This document shows positions 45,860-59,500 of a stretch of DNA of 64,000 bases, piece after piece; positions within the stretch are counted from its first letter, which is position 1; the number at the start of each line of letters is the position of its first letter. Under the pieces are notes generated by a model. That model ran no database searches. It saw only the letters and a list, made by a program, of their open reading frames with translations, and was not told where the DNA came from. This stretch comes from Oasisia sp. SBJ-2009 (lineage: Eukaryota; Annelida; Polychaeta; Sabellida; Siboglinidae), in contig OZ024866.1 in the NCBI GenBank assembly GCA_964017155.1, positions 28,537,105 to 28,601,104 on the forward strand, given 5' to 3'. The position numbers and the translations under genes were made by a program.

Positions 45860-46882
45860 TCGGATACATTCATTGTCTTTAAACGTAACTCTCGCAGAAA
45901 ATTCGTCCTTATTCATCTGTTTTATTTTTGAACACATCTGGCATTTTAAATAATAATAATGTTTATTTTTCCTAACACAACAACACATCATACTGATGTT
46001 TTAGTATATAATAATCTTATTATGTTAAAAAAGGAGTATACCGAAGATAAATCTTATGATTGTATACCCATGTAAAATAATTATAAAAACAGATTACACA
46101 ATTTACCAGTAAGTGCATGCAGCACAAACATTAGTAATATATAAACTTGAAAAACATAGAAATTATATTCAAGTGCAGTACATTATTCTACAATAATACA
46201 TTGCTAAATTTTCACTTGGATATTTCGTAATCCAGGTATTGCATAATTTTTTTTTATTTGTCAAATTTCTTTTTTTTACATATACCTGCTGAACATAATT
46301 ATACATTTTAGTTTAGTGAGTTCCAACACTTCACACCATAAATTGATACACTCCATGACTTTATATTTGTACGGATACATTGATATAGATATTGATACTT
46401 AGCGCAAGATGACCATACTTTTTAGCTTTCTAAAGAGGCACTGAACATTTACAGGTATACTGTTGTATGTCTTAAGTATAGAACACGCTATCACTGTTAT
46501 GCAGGAAGATTCCAACAATAAAGGGAGAAGGATCATTTTCATTTATGTGAAATACCACTGCAAAGCGGGTATTAAATTGCGAAATTGTTAGATACGTTTT
46601 TGGAGCTAAACTACTATTTTTGTAAAAGAATTTTCATTTTATTTTTGTTTTAAAATGGTGGATATTTATATTTAAAATTACAAAGTAATAGTAGGCAGTT
46701 TTAATCTGGTATTACAACAAGTAAACTCTGGCAGAAAATTGTATGGATCAGCAGCAGTTGCTTCATTTCAAGCAAAGGGTTTTTCTTAAGTAATGTTCAT
46801 GAACAGCATTAATTAATTAAACTAGTCAGCATTGATATCTTGAGTTGAAATAAAACATCACAGGTACATGATTGCACTAACT
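45860..46882. other. Spacer between OTUD7 promoter region and NUDT2; NUDT2 3' UTR at right end
   Basis: AT-rich; no gene seen. A minus-strand AATAAA (plus TTTATT) at about 46638 would give NUDT2 a 3' UTR of about 245 nt. Confidence 0.4.
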
Positions 46883-48236
<1,354 letters not shown>

Positions 48237-48309
48237 ATGGCGTGCCTCCCTGTGAACGGAGTTGTTTACATTCTGTGTTTGATTAAAAACTGGACTGTGG
48301 TGAGTTAAC

Positions 48310-49580
48310 CGAATCAACTTTCGTATTATTTTGTGTGCGGAAACAATGGCAAGATGCAAGCTATTCATTCACTTGTTTTCACTTTGTACAGATTTGTCAT
48401 TATTATAATATCAGTGTTTTTGTAGTTTCACGCATGAGCGCCCGTAGCAGCCGATGCAAGATCGACCGCGAAAGATACACAAATAAATTAGCGACAATAT
48501 TGTATTTGTGAATGGTTTCCTTGATCCTTTTTGGTTACTGGTGATTGCCTTGTTGACCAAAAAATTGTTGTAATTTTAATGTACAGTAATAATGTGAGGT
48601 TAGGTCAAAGCACCCGTTCAAATGCGGCAGCAACTACTATAGCGACTAGCGGAGTAGCGTGTCCTAACTTGCAATCGATGGAAGTTTGTAAGCGCGTCAG
48701 AAGCTGTCATTATGTGGACATGCCATCTCAGGAACAGCACACGGACGTACGGAACTAACGTTTTGGTGGCTAAATTTAGCATGATGGTTGGTCGCGTTTA
48801 CATAATTAAAATTACCTGAAGCGTAAAAAATATAATTATTATAGTCTAGCACAGCTCAGGTACAGCCTGCCAGTGTCACAGGCACAGCCACAGGGTCGGG
48901 TCACATATCGTTTGGCATAACTAATTACCAGTCATATAGCATTTATAATGTAATGTTGTAAATGTAAACAGTATTATAAATAACTAGTGTTGGGTGTAAC
49001 ATGAAATTGTAGAAAAAACTTGTAGTTCAGTTAACATATCTTTGTAACAATTTGGAAAATTAATGTAAAATTGTAACACAGCTTGCTGGATTACAGTAGT
49101 ATTCACAGATCATATAACATTTTGAGATTGAACATTCAACATTAATTTTATATTTCAGTTAGTATATGTTACTGGAAAATATGTAACACTTATGCAATTA
49201 TGAGCTGCAAATCTAAATAAAAAAGAAAATATAGGTCAAATCGATGGAGTAGACTAAGATAACAGTGCTCATATTTAATTTTAAATACGTTAACACACAT
49301 TAAAATGAGTATAATTAAGTTAGTTAGTGAAAGAATAAAGGATTTTTAATTGTCATTAATACAACATTGTTGTTGTTTACACAAATGCCTTAAAAGCCAT
49401 ATATATGTTACGTATGTGCCTAACAGTAACACTCATAAATGGAGCATGTAACAGGTTTCATGTCTTTATGCAAGACCAAATGTTTGCCAGTCCAAAAGTT
49501 GTTGTAGAGATGTGTAGGTCAATTCAGTTCATAAATACACCATAATCTATGAATTCACACATACGTGTGACAAACATTTG
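48310..49580. other. No gene recognised (probable KIF24 5' intron)
   Basis: AT-rich; nothing found. Confidence 0.4.
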
Positions 49581-49582
49581 TA

Positions 49583-49866
49583 GAGAGCAATGGCTCAGCA
49601 TTAGAGCTCCACACTTCCAATTAAGAGAAACCAGGTTTGAATCCTGTGCCGCTGTGTTAAACCATGGGCACATTTGTTCACTCTACATTGCTCCAGTTCA
49701 TTCAGGTGCTCCTGTATGAGCACGCTTAGCGCACTATTTGCAGCATGACTGGATGCTTCCCAGGGAAGTTGAGACTGTGTTTGATTGGAACAAGTCTGTC
49801 AGGGAAGTAAAGCGCTTTGAGCAGTCCTGAATACTGGATACTGTGCATTACAAGTACTTACCTATA
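49583..49866 (+). mobile_element. tRNA-derived SINE, copy B
   Basis: A-box-like AATGGCTCAGCATTAGAGC and B-box-like GGTTTGAATCC near 49634, then the family body. About 40 bp (the GTATAAATGAGTACCTG... region) are missing after CATTCAG compared with copy D. Confidence 0.85.
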
Positions 49867-49879
49867 CCTTTTTTACAAC

Positions 49880-50530
49880 CATTTTCAGAATGTAACCGAC
49901 AATATAAAAATATATCCTTTCTGAAGACTCCATATATTTTTACTGTAATTTTTGCTCATCGAAAACGTACTTTAAATCCCCTGTCAAAGGGATAGGTAAA
50001 CAGCTATGTAGTTGAAGCTATATGATTAGGTTTGAAATTTCTCGTGTATGCCTGTAGACAGGGTACTTCACAATATTGGGCCAGCCACCGAGAATGAATG
50101 GCAGTCATAGCTTTTTATTGTAGAACAGTGAATAAGCTCTGGTCTTGGTGTCTGTGCTGGGGCTGACGTGTACACTGCTGTGCGGTGTGAATAACGTTAA
50201 ATGAAAGATACACAGAGATGAGATCATCGAGAATGTGAACAGTTCAATAAACCAATGACATCGGTTGGAATTCAATATTTTCATGAGTGTGATGTCCAGG
50301 GTTACTACATGTATATAGTTTGTGCGGGTGGAGGGGTAGTATTGCGGGTTATTGGAAGTGCACATTGTGGATTCAGGAGCCACACATTTTGATGATTTCT
50401 GTCATTTATCTTAAGAAAGGTATGTGTAGCAGAGCAGTCAGCCAGGTGATTTGTGATTGCCCAATGTATCACATATTGTGTATACATGTGTATCACACAT
50501 ACAGGTGTGACTGTGTACATTTATTGCATG

Positions 50531-50561
<31 letters not shown>

Positions 50562-52790
50562 TATATATATACATATATAATTATATATATGCGCAAGCAC
50601 ATATGCATGAAACACATTTACTAGCTTGTCCTAAATGTATCGTAGTGTAACAAGTTAGTGAACGATAATCTATAAATTTATATAAATTATGCTAGTAACT
50701 GAACATTTGTATTGAGAGGCATTCGCATATTCACATTTGTATTGAGAGGCATGTGCACACAGGTACTTGTAAACACATTTTGATGCACTGCATTAATTAT
50801 GTGCAGAGCATTTTGATTGATGTCTTGCAATTTACAGCTACCTGGTAGTCTAAATAATTACCCCTGGCAAATCCTATGATTCCCCAGTCTCATTATGTAG
50901 TCCATTAATTGATTAAGGTGCCACAGACAAGGACTGAGTGGTAAATGACAGGCATTGCCTCTGGCATGGGGATGGGTAGCATGTCATGTTTCAATGCGGT
51001 TTGATACCACAATTTAACGCCCATCTGCCGACAGTTATTGCGATGTTATGCATTTCCTTGCAAACAGCAGCAAGACTAATAATAACCTTGTTTTTTACGC
51101 CATCTGTTCACTAAAAAGATTTCATTGCTAAACAGATTTACGATGTAAAATGGTGTGACACGTGGGTCTGTTATCAGTCGTGCCAGTCTCAGGTAACAGT
51201 GATGGAAGATGTTCGTTTATTATTTATATGGCAATACTTTTGAACCTGGATGTAACAATGATCTTTGGCCACCAGTTGTGCCGGATACATTATGTCAATG
51301 AAATGCACATTGTTTGTATTGTATCTGTTGTTATCTTAACAAATGATAATTAAAACTGTTTGCCTAAATGTACATACACAGCCTGTACATTGGTGCTTTC
51401 TCTTGTGTTGTAGACTGGCTTGTTTTGGTGATGTACCCTGGTACCTCTAATTGGCTAATTAAGATACACTTATTTCAGCTACGTACCACTTGCAGTACAC
51501 AAGATGCCTGTTGATTTTTGCAAATAGAATATGTTTGTGTCACTGCAATTTAGTGTTATTCTGTCACATACATAGTCAGGAATGTTTGTATGATACATTT
51601 TTGTACGTCAGAATCTATTGAAAAACTCCTTTAATACAAGTAAATGGTCACATGTTGCTTTTTTGAAAGATCACCACCTCAGGGGAAGCGAGGTTTCATA
51701 CAGGCGTTGAATTCTTTGAATATACCGTGGACTTCCATTAGTTTAAAATCAAGGCCTTGAATACCTGGAATTAAAAAAAATGGCATGGAAAATTCTAGAA
51801 TTCAAAATTTTAAATAATTGATCAGAGGCAGTCACCAGATGATGACACAGAAAGTAAAGTTCTGTATAATATTTTAAGTTTAATTATAATATATCCCTGT
51901 ACTAGCTTATACCAACTACAGCACAAACCTCCACAAAGCAAGAACTACCATGGCACATATTTTCTTTAAAAAAGTGTTGACAATGACAGGAATCTTATAA
52001 TTGCTCAGGTCATAATTCCAATCAAATTAATTATATAATAATAATAATAACTTTATTGTTACATAATGTCATGTTCATGTAAGTATTATTTAGTTCAAGG
52101 GATTAATAATTATGTATTACAAATATATTGTAAATATACATTATATCATGTAACAACTGGAATGAAACAACATTGCTTATGTTCCTTATTCATATACGTT
52201 GTGGGAAAATCATAATTCGCGAACAAAAGAAAAAACAGCACTATCACAATATTCTAACTAGTAAACTGAAAATAGTGCATTACGATTGTACCACAAAATG
52301 AAAATACGCGATCGATGCACGTGCGTTGATACTAAATTTTCTTTAAATAAACGTGCAATACAATTTTAAAGCACCACAGCATAACAATAAACTCAAAGCA
52401 GAAACGAGGCACAGTCTATTTGCTGCATGGTTATGCATATTTGATTACGATGTCATGACGGCACCGTCATGGATAAAGCATACAGCACACACATGTAACA
52501 AACTAATTAACGATGTGCATCAGTGATAATTGCACTGTCAAGGTTAAAGGTCAGCCTCTACTCTATCTGACATGATCAGTCAATATTGTTTTCTCCCTGT
52601 GGACCAGTTCCATGAAACTTCACACTTTGCCATCTGCCTGAATGTGTGAATAATGTAATACAATGACCATTTGTAAGACGTACGTTGTATCTGGGTGTCG
52701 TCGGTAGTATGTATGGCGCAGCATCGCAAAGGTAATTATTGAAAACTAAACTTGAAATATCATTTTTAATACTTTTGTTGTGTGCTACAT
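49880..52790. other. No gene recognised (probable KIF24 5' intron)
   Basis: Contains a (TA)n run at 50530-50592, a CTTGAA-rich patch at 51690-51800 related to the element at 60724, and an (AAT)n-ACTTTATTG retroposon-tail-like sequence at 52034-52060. No exon recognised. Confidence 0.45.
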
Positions 52791-52799
52791 CTGCCAGTT

Positions 52800-52854
52800 A
52801 TGTCATGTGTCATGTCATGTGTCATGTCATGTGTCATGTCATGTGTCATGTTAT
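52800..52854. repeat. 12-bp tandem repeat (GTCATGTGTCAT)n
   Basis: About four and a half units of alternating GTCATGT/GTCAT. Confidence 0.93.
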
Positions 52855-53139
52855 GTTGTCACTCATGTGGTAGTGGCAGCAACGAAGGCAAAACATTGCT
52901 CCGGGTGTGTCCAGAGATTTGTGACATTTTGTTAGTGTCATCTTACAGCATGTGGATGTGGTTTGTTTGCGTTGACCCCACTGGTAGTTGACTTTCTCTT
53001 GAGAAATTTGCAGCGTGTTTACAAAAGCCGACAGTGTCCGTACCAGACTTAAAACACTGTGGCACAACTAGAGGTTGTATTTGGCATCTACCGCGACAGA
53101 TGATTCTTTGTGATAACATTTCATGTCTAAGCCGATGTT

Positions 53140-53420
53140 TCTTGTTTCAGAATAGAAGAAAGCCGTTTTGTTTGTTCTTGTTCTTGTTCATGCTGTTCGT
53201 TGTTGTTTCAGAAGACATGAGAGTCATGCTGTTTGCTGTTGTTTCAGAAGACACGAGAGTCATGATGTTTGTTGTTGTTTCAGAAGACATGAGAGTCATG
53301 ATGTTTGTTGTTGTTTCAGAAGACATGAGAGTCATGATGTTTGTTGTTGTTTCAGAAGACATGAGAGTCATGCTGTTTGCTGTTGTTTCAGAAGACATGA
53401 GAGTCATGCTGTTTGCGTGA
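53140..53420 (+). repeat. KIF24: 36-bp tandem array carrying a 3'-splice-site-like motif
   Basis: Six units in which TTGTTTCAG ends at 53211, 53247, 53283, 53319, 53355 and 53391, exactly 36 bp apart, plus a related CTTGTTTCAG ending at 53150. Each is followed by AAGACATGAGAGTCATG (ACACGAG in one unit). The first coding exon of KIF24 begins only 110 bp later. The unit ATGs are out of frame with the KIF24 ATG and run into TGA at 53418-53420. Another frame stays open through the array into the KIF24 start. Confidence 0.95.
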
Positions 53421-53500
53421 GCACCCTTGCTGTGTGCGCAGTTGCACATCCCTCTCCGTGCTTCTGTTGCCTGAGCACAGGTGGCGCCACTTGTCCCAGT

Positions 53501-53547
53501 ATGGCCGACTGTCTGTACGAGTGTCTGAAGGAAGCCAGTCTTGAGAG
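53501..53547 (+). CDS. KIF24: KIF24 coding exon 1
   Basis: MADCLYECLKEASLE plus two bases of Arg; donor GAGAG|GTAATG. Start of the SAM domain. Confidence 0.93.
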
Positions 53548-56500
53548 GTAATGTTGTCATTTGTAACACTCTAACAAAGTAGGCTGGACTAGTTAAAGCG
53601 ACATGATCAATTTGTGGCTTTTTATTTTTATTGCAAAATCATGTTAATCAGTATAAGTTATAACTATTGTAGCATCCTGACTGCCAATAAATGTTTTATC
53701 GAAATAGAACTGACTTCGTAATGTTAAACGTTGAATGTTTATAAGAATCCCGACACTGTCACTCAAATCGCCGCGAGTGACACCCACCCTTTGACCTTTA
53801 CCAACTGGGAGCCGTGCACCTGGCTGGGTGTGGCATTAGTGGCGTCAACTTGTTTTCACGTGATACTGCATTTCCTTCTGGGCTTTTAGCCACGCCTACA
53901 ACGGTTTCGAAAACGCCTCGTGGTCGATGTGTACACAGAGTTAAGCACCCTTACTGCATCTATTTTCAACCCCTAAATGGTACATGAAAACATATTTTGA
54001 CTGTCTTTAAGCTATAATAGGTATAATTTATACCGTATAACATGATTTTGCAATAAAAAATAAAAAGCCACAACTGGACCATGTCGCTTTAATGGGCGGT
54101 CCACAATTCAGATGTTTTACTTTTATCATTTCAGACTGGTTTTGTCAGAAATTGATGCGGGTATTGACTACGAGTGGCTGGTTCTTCATTTGTTTGAACA
54201 TGTTCTGTTTCTGTTCTTTAAATTGAAGGAGAAACGGTTAAAATATTTTTCAGCTGATCTTGTCAAAAATCAACAGGAATGTTATTCATTTAAGTTGGTT
54301 GCTCTGAATAAAAAAACAGTCTTCTCATATTGTCATTTATATTATGAATATTTATTTCATCATTATTTATATTATCTTGGTTGGAAGAACAGGTTGTCAT
54401 GCAAGTTCAAAAGGTATAAAACTGCTGTATTAATTAAACCAGGTATGCATAATATTAGATGCAGATTTAAGCATATATTAATCAGATTATTGATGGACTA
54501 AGCCGATTTAAAATATCAATTTTACAACAACAAAATACTTGCAAATTGACAGTGCTTTTGTTTCACTTGTTGTCATGGAGATCTCCTCTGTTCAGATTCC
54601 ACAAGCGTTTCTGTAGTCAAGGACTTGTGAACTGCAACGAACTCATCAACCTTTCAATGCACGACTACGCAACGTTCGGCATCGTCTCCATGGAGGATCG
54701 CCTGCGCCTCTACCAATTGGTCCAGATCATGCGCTCCGTCCAGCATGAGGGAACATCCGGTAACCATGGCAACATGGTCGAACGGACGTCGGTGATGGCA
54801 CGGTCGCAGAACAACATGGCGGCGCCGTCGAAACACGAGCGAAACAGGAACCAGAACAATCGACTGAACGTCACGGGCGAAGTGGAGGTTAGGGTGTGTG
54901 CGCCCGAGGGTAGTGCGTGTGAGCCTGAGCTCGGACCGACAGCGGCACTCATGTTAGAAGGCAGGAAAGACGCTGTGACAAAAAGCGACAGCATTGGTGT
55001 CGTCGTGTCGGATAAAGACTCGGCGTCGACTGTCGCGTTTCGCAAGGGGAGCGATTCACCATTATTCCACTGTCGGAAGACACTCACGTTTTCCGGGTCT
55101 GATTTGGAGGAAGACGCCGAATCGGCAGAACAATGCCGTAACCATAACAACGTGGTAGGTGTCGCCACTGACACATCTGCGACAGGCATCACGTTGCAAA
55201 AGCTGCCTGCGAATGATGCTCAGAACGACCTCGATGATGAATATCGCAGCGAGTTGCAACAGCCGGCTCAGCCCGCCTCGGAGAATCCGCAGAGGAAAAC
55301 GTCGGGCCCACATTTCCAGTTTGTCCCGCTGAACGGCCACCACCGGTCGGACACGGAAACCCACGCTTACTTCCCAGTGCCGAAATCACCGCCTTCGGAG
55401 AAGAAGATCACCTACGTCGAGACCATCATTCATTCCGCTGGTTACAACTACGGGCTGCCGAACACGCAAGTCAAGTCGCCGGGTAATGCCTCGAACGGCA
55501 CTGGGCAGGTCGAACGGATTAAGGTGTGTGTCCGCAAGCGCCCCCTACTGGTCCGTGAGGTGAAGCTGCAGGAAATGGACATCGTGAAAATGACGGAGCG
55601 ACACATTGTGGCCGTCGAAGAGGTCAAGCTAGCAGTTGACCTCACCAAGTTTTTGCAGAAGGTCAGTGTCTCATTATTATTTTTATTTAATACGTAATTT
55701 ATTTATTTATTTAAAAGTGCTACACTATTTAATACCATACAAATTTTATTTATTTATATACCTATACATATATTTTTTACATTTATTCTAAAACGCTAGT
55801 ATCCCAAGATATTTGTCTTATTGTTATCTTTTTATGTCTTTTAAGTTGTAATATGTTGTGAAGTGCCATGAACAATTATGGATGTGGCGCTATACCAAAT
55901 AAATATATTATTATTACCACTCGCATAATTCCTCCTAGAGTTTAGTCAGAGACCTGTCAACCAGTCTTCTAGACTGGCAGGTGACTGGCTAAGACTGGTA
56001 GTTAGAACTGATTAGACTGGAGGGACTTAGAGGAGCTGGCTGCTAGAATATCTAATAGTTCCAAGTGTGTACCTACCTTAGGATACCTTAGGACGGTTCT
56101 GATCGTAGGATTCTGTGTTCCTCTGTGATCAGCTCTTCGTTTTCAATATCTATTAATATTAAATCGCGTGTTCCGGTTCTATTGTTAGTAATTCTTAACG
56201 GTGCTGGACCCACATTAATCACTATCTTTCACATGAATGGTAGTGAATTAATGAATACTAATCTATATTGTAAATCAGTGTTTTCTCCATTTGTTGGTTG
56301 GTGGTTCCACATCTCCCGTAGTTTTGCATGTGTTGAGTTGACATTTTGTATACAACCTACCAGGTGTACAAGTATATTTAGACTTTTGCCATATTTGTCT
56401 GGGGGTTGGATAACAATACCTCAAAAGGCTGTAGACCCTATGTTGAGTATGGCTTTGTTATGTTAAATGTCTTATGCCAGACGTAATGGAAACATTACAT

Positions 56501-59500
56501 TGAAGTAATGTAACATAATTTTCAAAACTTTTTTCCACAAGCAAGATTATAGAAGCGCAGTGGGATGGGTCCCGAGGGATCACAGCCTAATAGTTTTAGT
56601 ATGGCTGACTGCTTCCTTTCTCCAAGCATCACTGGGTGCTTATTTCGGACACTCGATTAAGAGGTCTGGGGTTCGAATCCTGTGCTGCGGTGTTAAAACC
56701 CCGCGCAATGTGTTCACTCTACATTGGTCCTGTTCACTCAGCTGTATAAATGAGTACCTGACTATAGTGAGTGGTGAATATGTGTACGAGCAGCCTTCGC
56801 GCATTAATTGTAGCATATGGCTGGATTTAAGTGTAAAGCGCTTTGAGCAGTCCTGAGGATTGGATACTGCGCTATGTAAGAACTTACCTTTATTTAAATA
56901 AATGGCTCTAATGACAAAGATATTTCAGCGAAACAGCTCAACTGACTAATAGTGGCTGTAGGTCATGTGAATATGTTCCACACAAGCTGTTCATGTACAG
57001 AAAAGCACATGTATGTTTGATTAATTCAAGACTGTCTTTATATCACCTAAAGGTTTATTGTGTTTTCTTTCTTCCAGCATATGTTCGCCTTCGACGAAGT
57101 GTTTGACGAGACGTGTACCAATGAAAATCTTTACGCAAACACCATTAAATCTCTTGTCAGCTGCATCTTTGAAAGGTAATATCAGTTTCTTTAACGTCAT
57201 CATCAGATAAGGTCACTCGTGTTTCATCATGAATTTAGAACACAAATGACTAGACTTAGAGACTCTGCTGTCTGTCTGAAAATTGTATAGGAAGTTATAA
57301 TAGTTGAACATGAATGTGTTATTTTTATTAAAAAAACATAAATAAAAAACATTTTAAATGACCTCGGTTTAATATACAATAAGACTTGTCCTGGGACACA
57401 GCCCCTTCTGTAAGGCAAAATCGGTCTCTCAAGACAGGTGGTTGCTCATAACAGGTTGTACCAAATGTCGGTATGATTGTGAATATGTACATGCTTTACT
57501 AACTACTAAATTACTAACGCAGTGTATAACAAATTAATAGAAATAAAACTATGGAATGTAAATTTATATGTTTTTTATAATTGTAACTTGGAAATGAACG
57601 AAATAAAGCATAATTTCCAGTCACTGCTAACAAGTGCAAACAACGATCGTGTGAACATTTTGTATGGTCACTGGTTGCGTTTGTCAGCTAGTCAATCTTT
57701 GCGGGTAAGTTTCATTCAGAAATGATCTGTGCCTGGTATGTCTATGAGAACAGTCGTTCAAGATGAGTTATATTCAAGACATTTAATTTTTGAGAGAACC
57801 AGATTGTCACAGTAAACATCCTGTGATTTCAATATAGCCGCCAACGTTACAAATACATGTTCCTGCCTTGCAGGGGCTCCGCCACGTGTTTTGCATTTGG
57901 CCAGACTGGCGCTGGCAAGACGTACACATTGATGGGGACGAAAACAGTTCCCGGCCTCTACCAGCTGGCTGGACGCGACATACTGGACATGGCCCACTCT
58001 GGTCGCTATGACAACGACCTTCACCTGTGGATCAGCTACTATGAGATCTACTGCGGTCAGCTGTTTGACCTACTTAACAAACGCAAGAGGTCAGTCGGTG
58101 CTTTTAATAGTACGTCCTAGATTAGTGGTAAATGAGTTTTAGTTTGTGTAGTTACATATTGAATTTAATTTGTCTTTTGTGACAATCTTTTATTTTTGCT
58201 TTATTAAAAAAAATTCTTACATATTTTTAGATGCGATCATGAGTGATAAAATGAATATCCTTTTAAGGACATTAAAGTGAATTGAATGTCAGTATTGTGC
58301 TGTACTTGAATAATTAATTAATTAATCTGTCATGTGATAGGCGTGAAAGGAAATACTGCTAAATTATTTTTTAAATGTTGTTTGCGAAAACAATATTTAA
58401 CCAAAGCAGGCTGTGATTTGATTTTTGTGATAAAAATTTCCCAACTTTGTGTCATTATCTCATGTCTAACTAGTGCAGCATACTTAATTTTGTAAGTCAT
58501 ATTGTGGAACGTTTAAGGATTTGTTGGTTTCATTGTTGAGCGGTATAATGACTGAACTTGTGTTTTTTTAATGAAACTAAAAAAATGTGATTATCTACAC
58601 TACAATGGATAGATTTCATTGTAACCTCTTTTTTAACTGAATAATTTGTTTAGGAGTTGTTCTCGGGTGAATACTTAAGTTTAGTTAACGCAACAATTTA
58701 ATTTCATGGAATAAACAGAATTAAAATGGCCTCACTTGCAAATGTAATGGGCAACCTACATGACGGCTCGAGGGCTCTGATACATAACTTGGTCCGGTGA
58801 CGTAATTGCATTCTTTACGCGCCCGCATACGCGTTAATTTCATTTTCACTTCATCTTTGAGTTATTTCAGACTCAAACTGGGATATGGCAATGTTTGAAA
58901 TACCATGTGCACAGTATGGCGAGACCTAGGGATGTGATCCCAGTAAACAAGGAACCACTTCTGAACCAGTTGGCACGTGTCATACTGGTTCATAATTGGT
59001 ACTGCTCCACCAGTACGTGTTTTCATGTGTATTCACATGAATACACGTGTTCTGCCTGTTGTCATGAGTTTAGAACGAGTTTGACACGAGTCGTACTGGA
59101 TCAGAACTGGTACGGTTTCACTGGTACGTGTTATCGCATGAAAAACTCGTGATTTCACGGTAAACATGTGTTGACACACCAAATGTTTTCACAGAATCCG
59201 GTGAATTCACGTACGGAAACACGTGAACTGAACCAGTTGATCTCGTGAATTCACTTACAGAACATGTGAAATCACGGGTCGTTGTTTGCTGGGGTATAAA
59301 CATGGGAAGACTTGTGTTTCAGGCTCCATGTCAGGGAGAACGGCAAACAAAAAGTGTGTATCTCCGGGCTGATGGAGACAGAAGTGAAGGAAGCCAAACG
59401 ACTGGTTCAGGTGTGTTACTAACTAGTGACTTAAAATGTTTACAGTCAGTTTACCTTATACCTCGTCACAATTTGACTTGGCAATATTCACCAGATGGCT

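Noticed and set aside
52782..53067. ORFs around the GTCATGT repeat as KIF24 exons
   Set aside because: No kinesin or SAM similarity; the frames are driven by the 12-bp repeat.
54112..54501. 129-codon ORF in KIF24 intron 1
   Set aside because: Composition is Phe/Tyr/Leu/Lys-rich as expected of AT-rich intron DNA. No motif, and it does not join the KIF24 frame.
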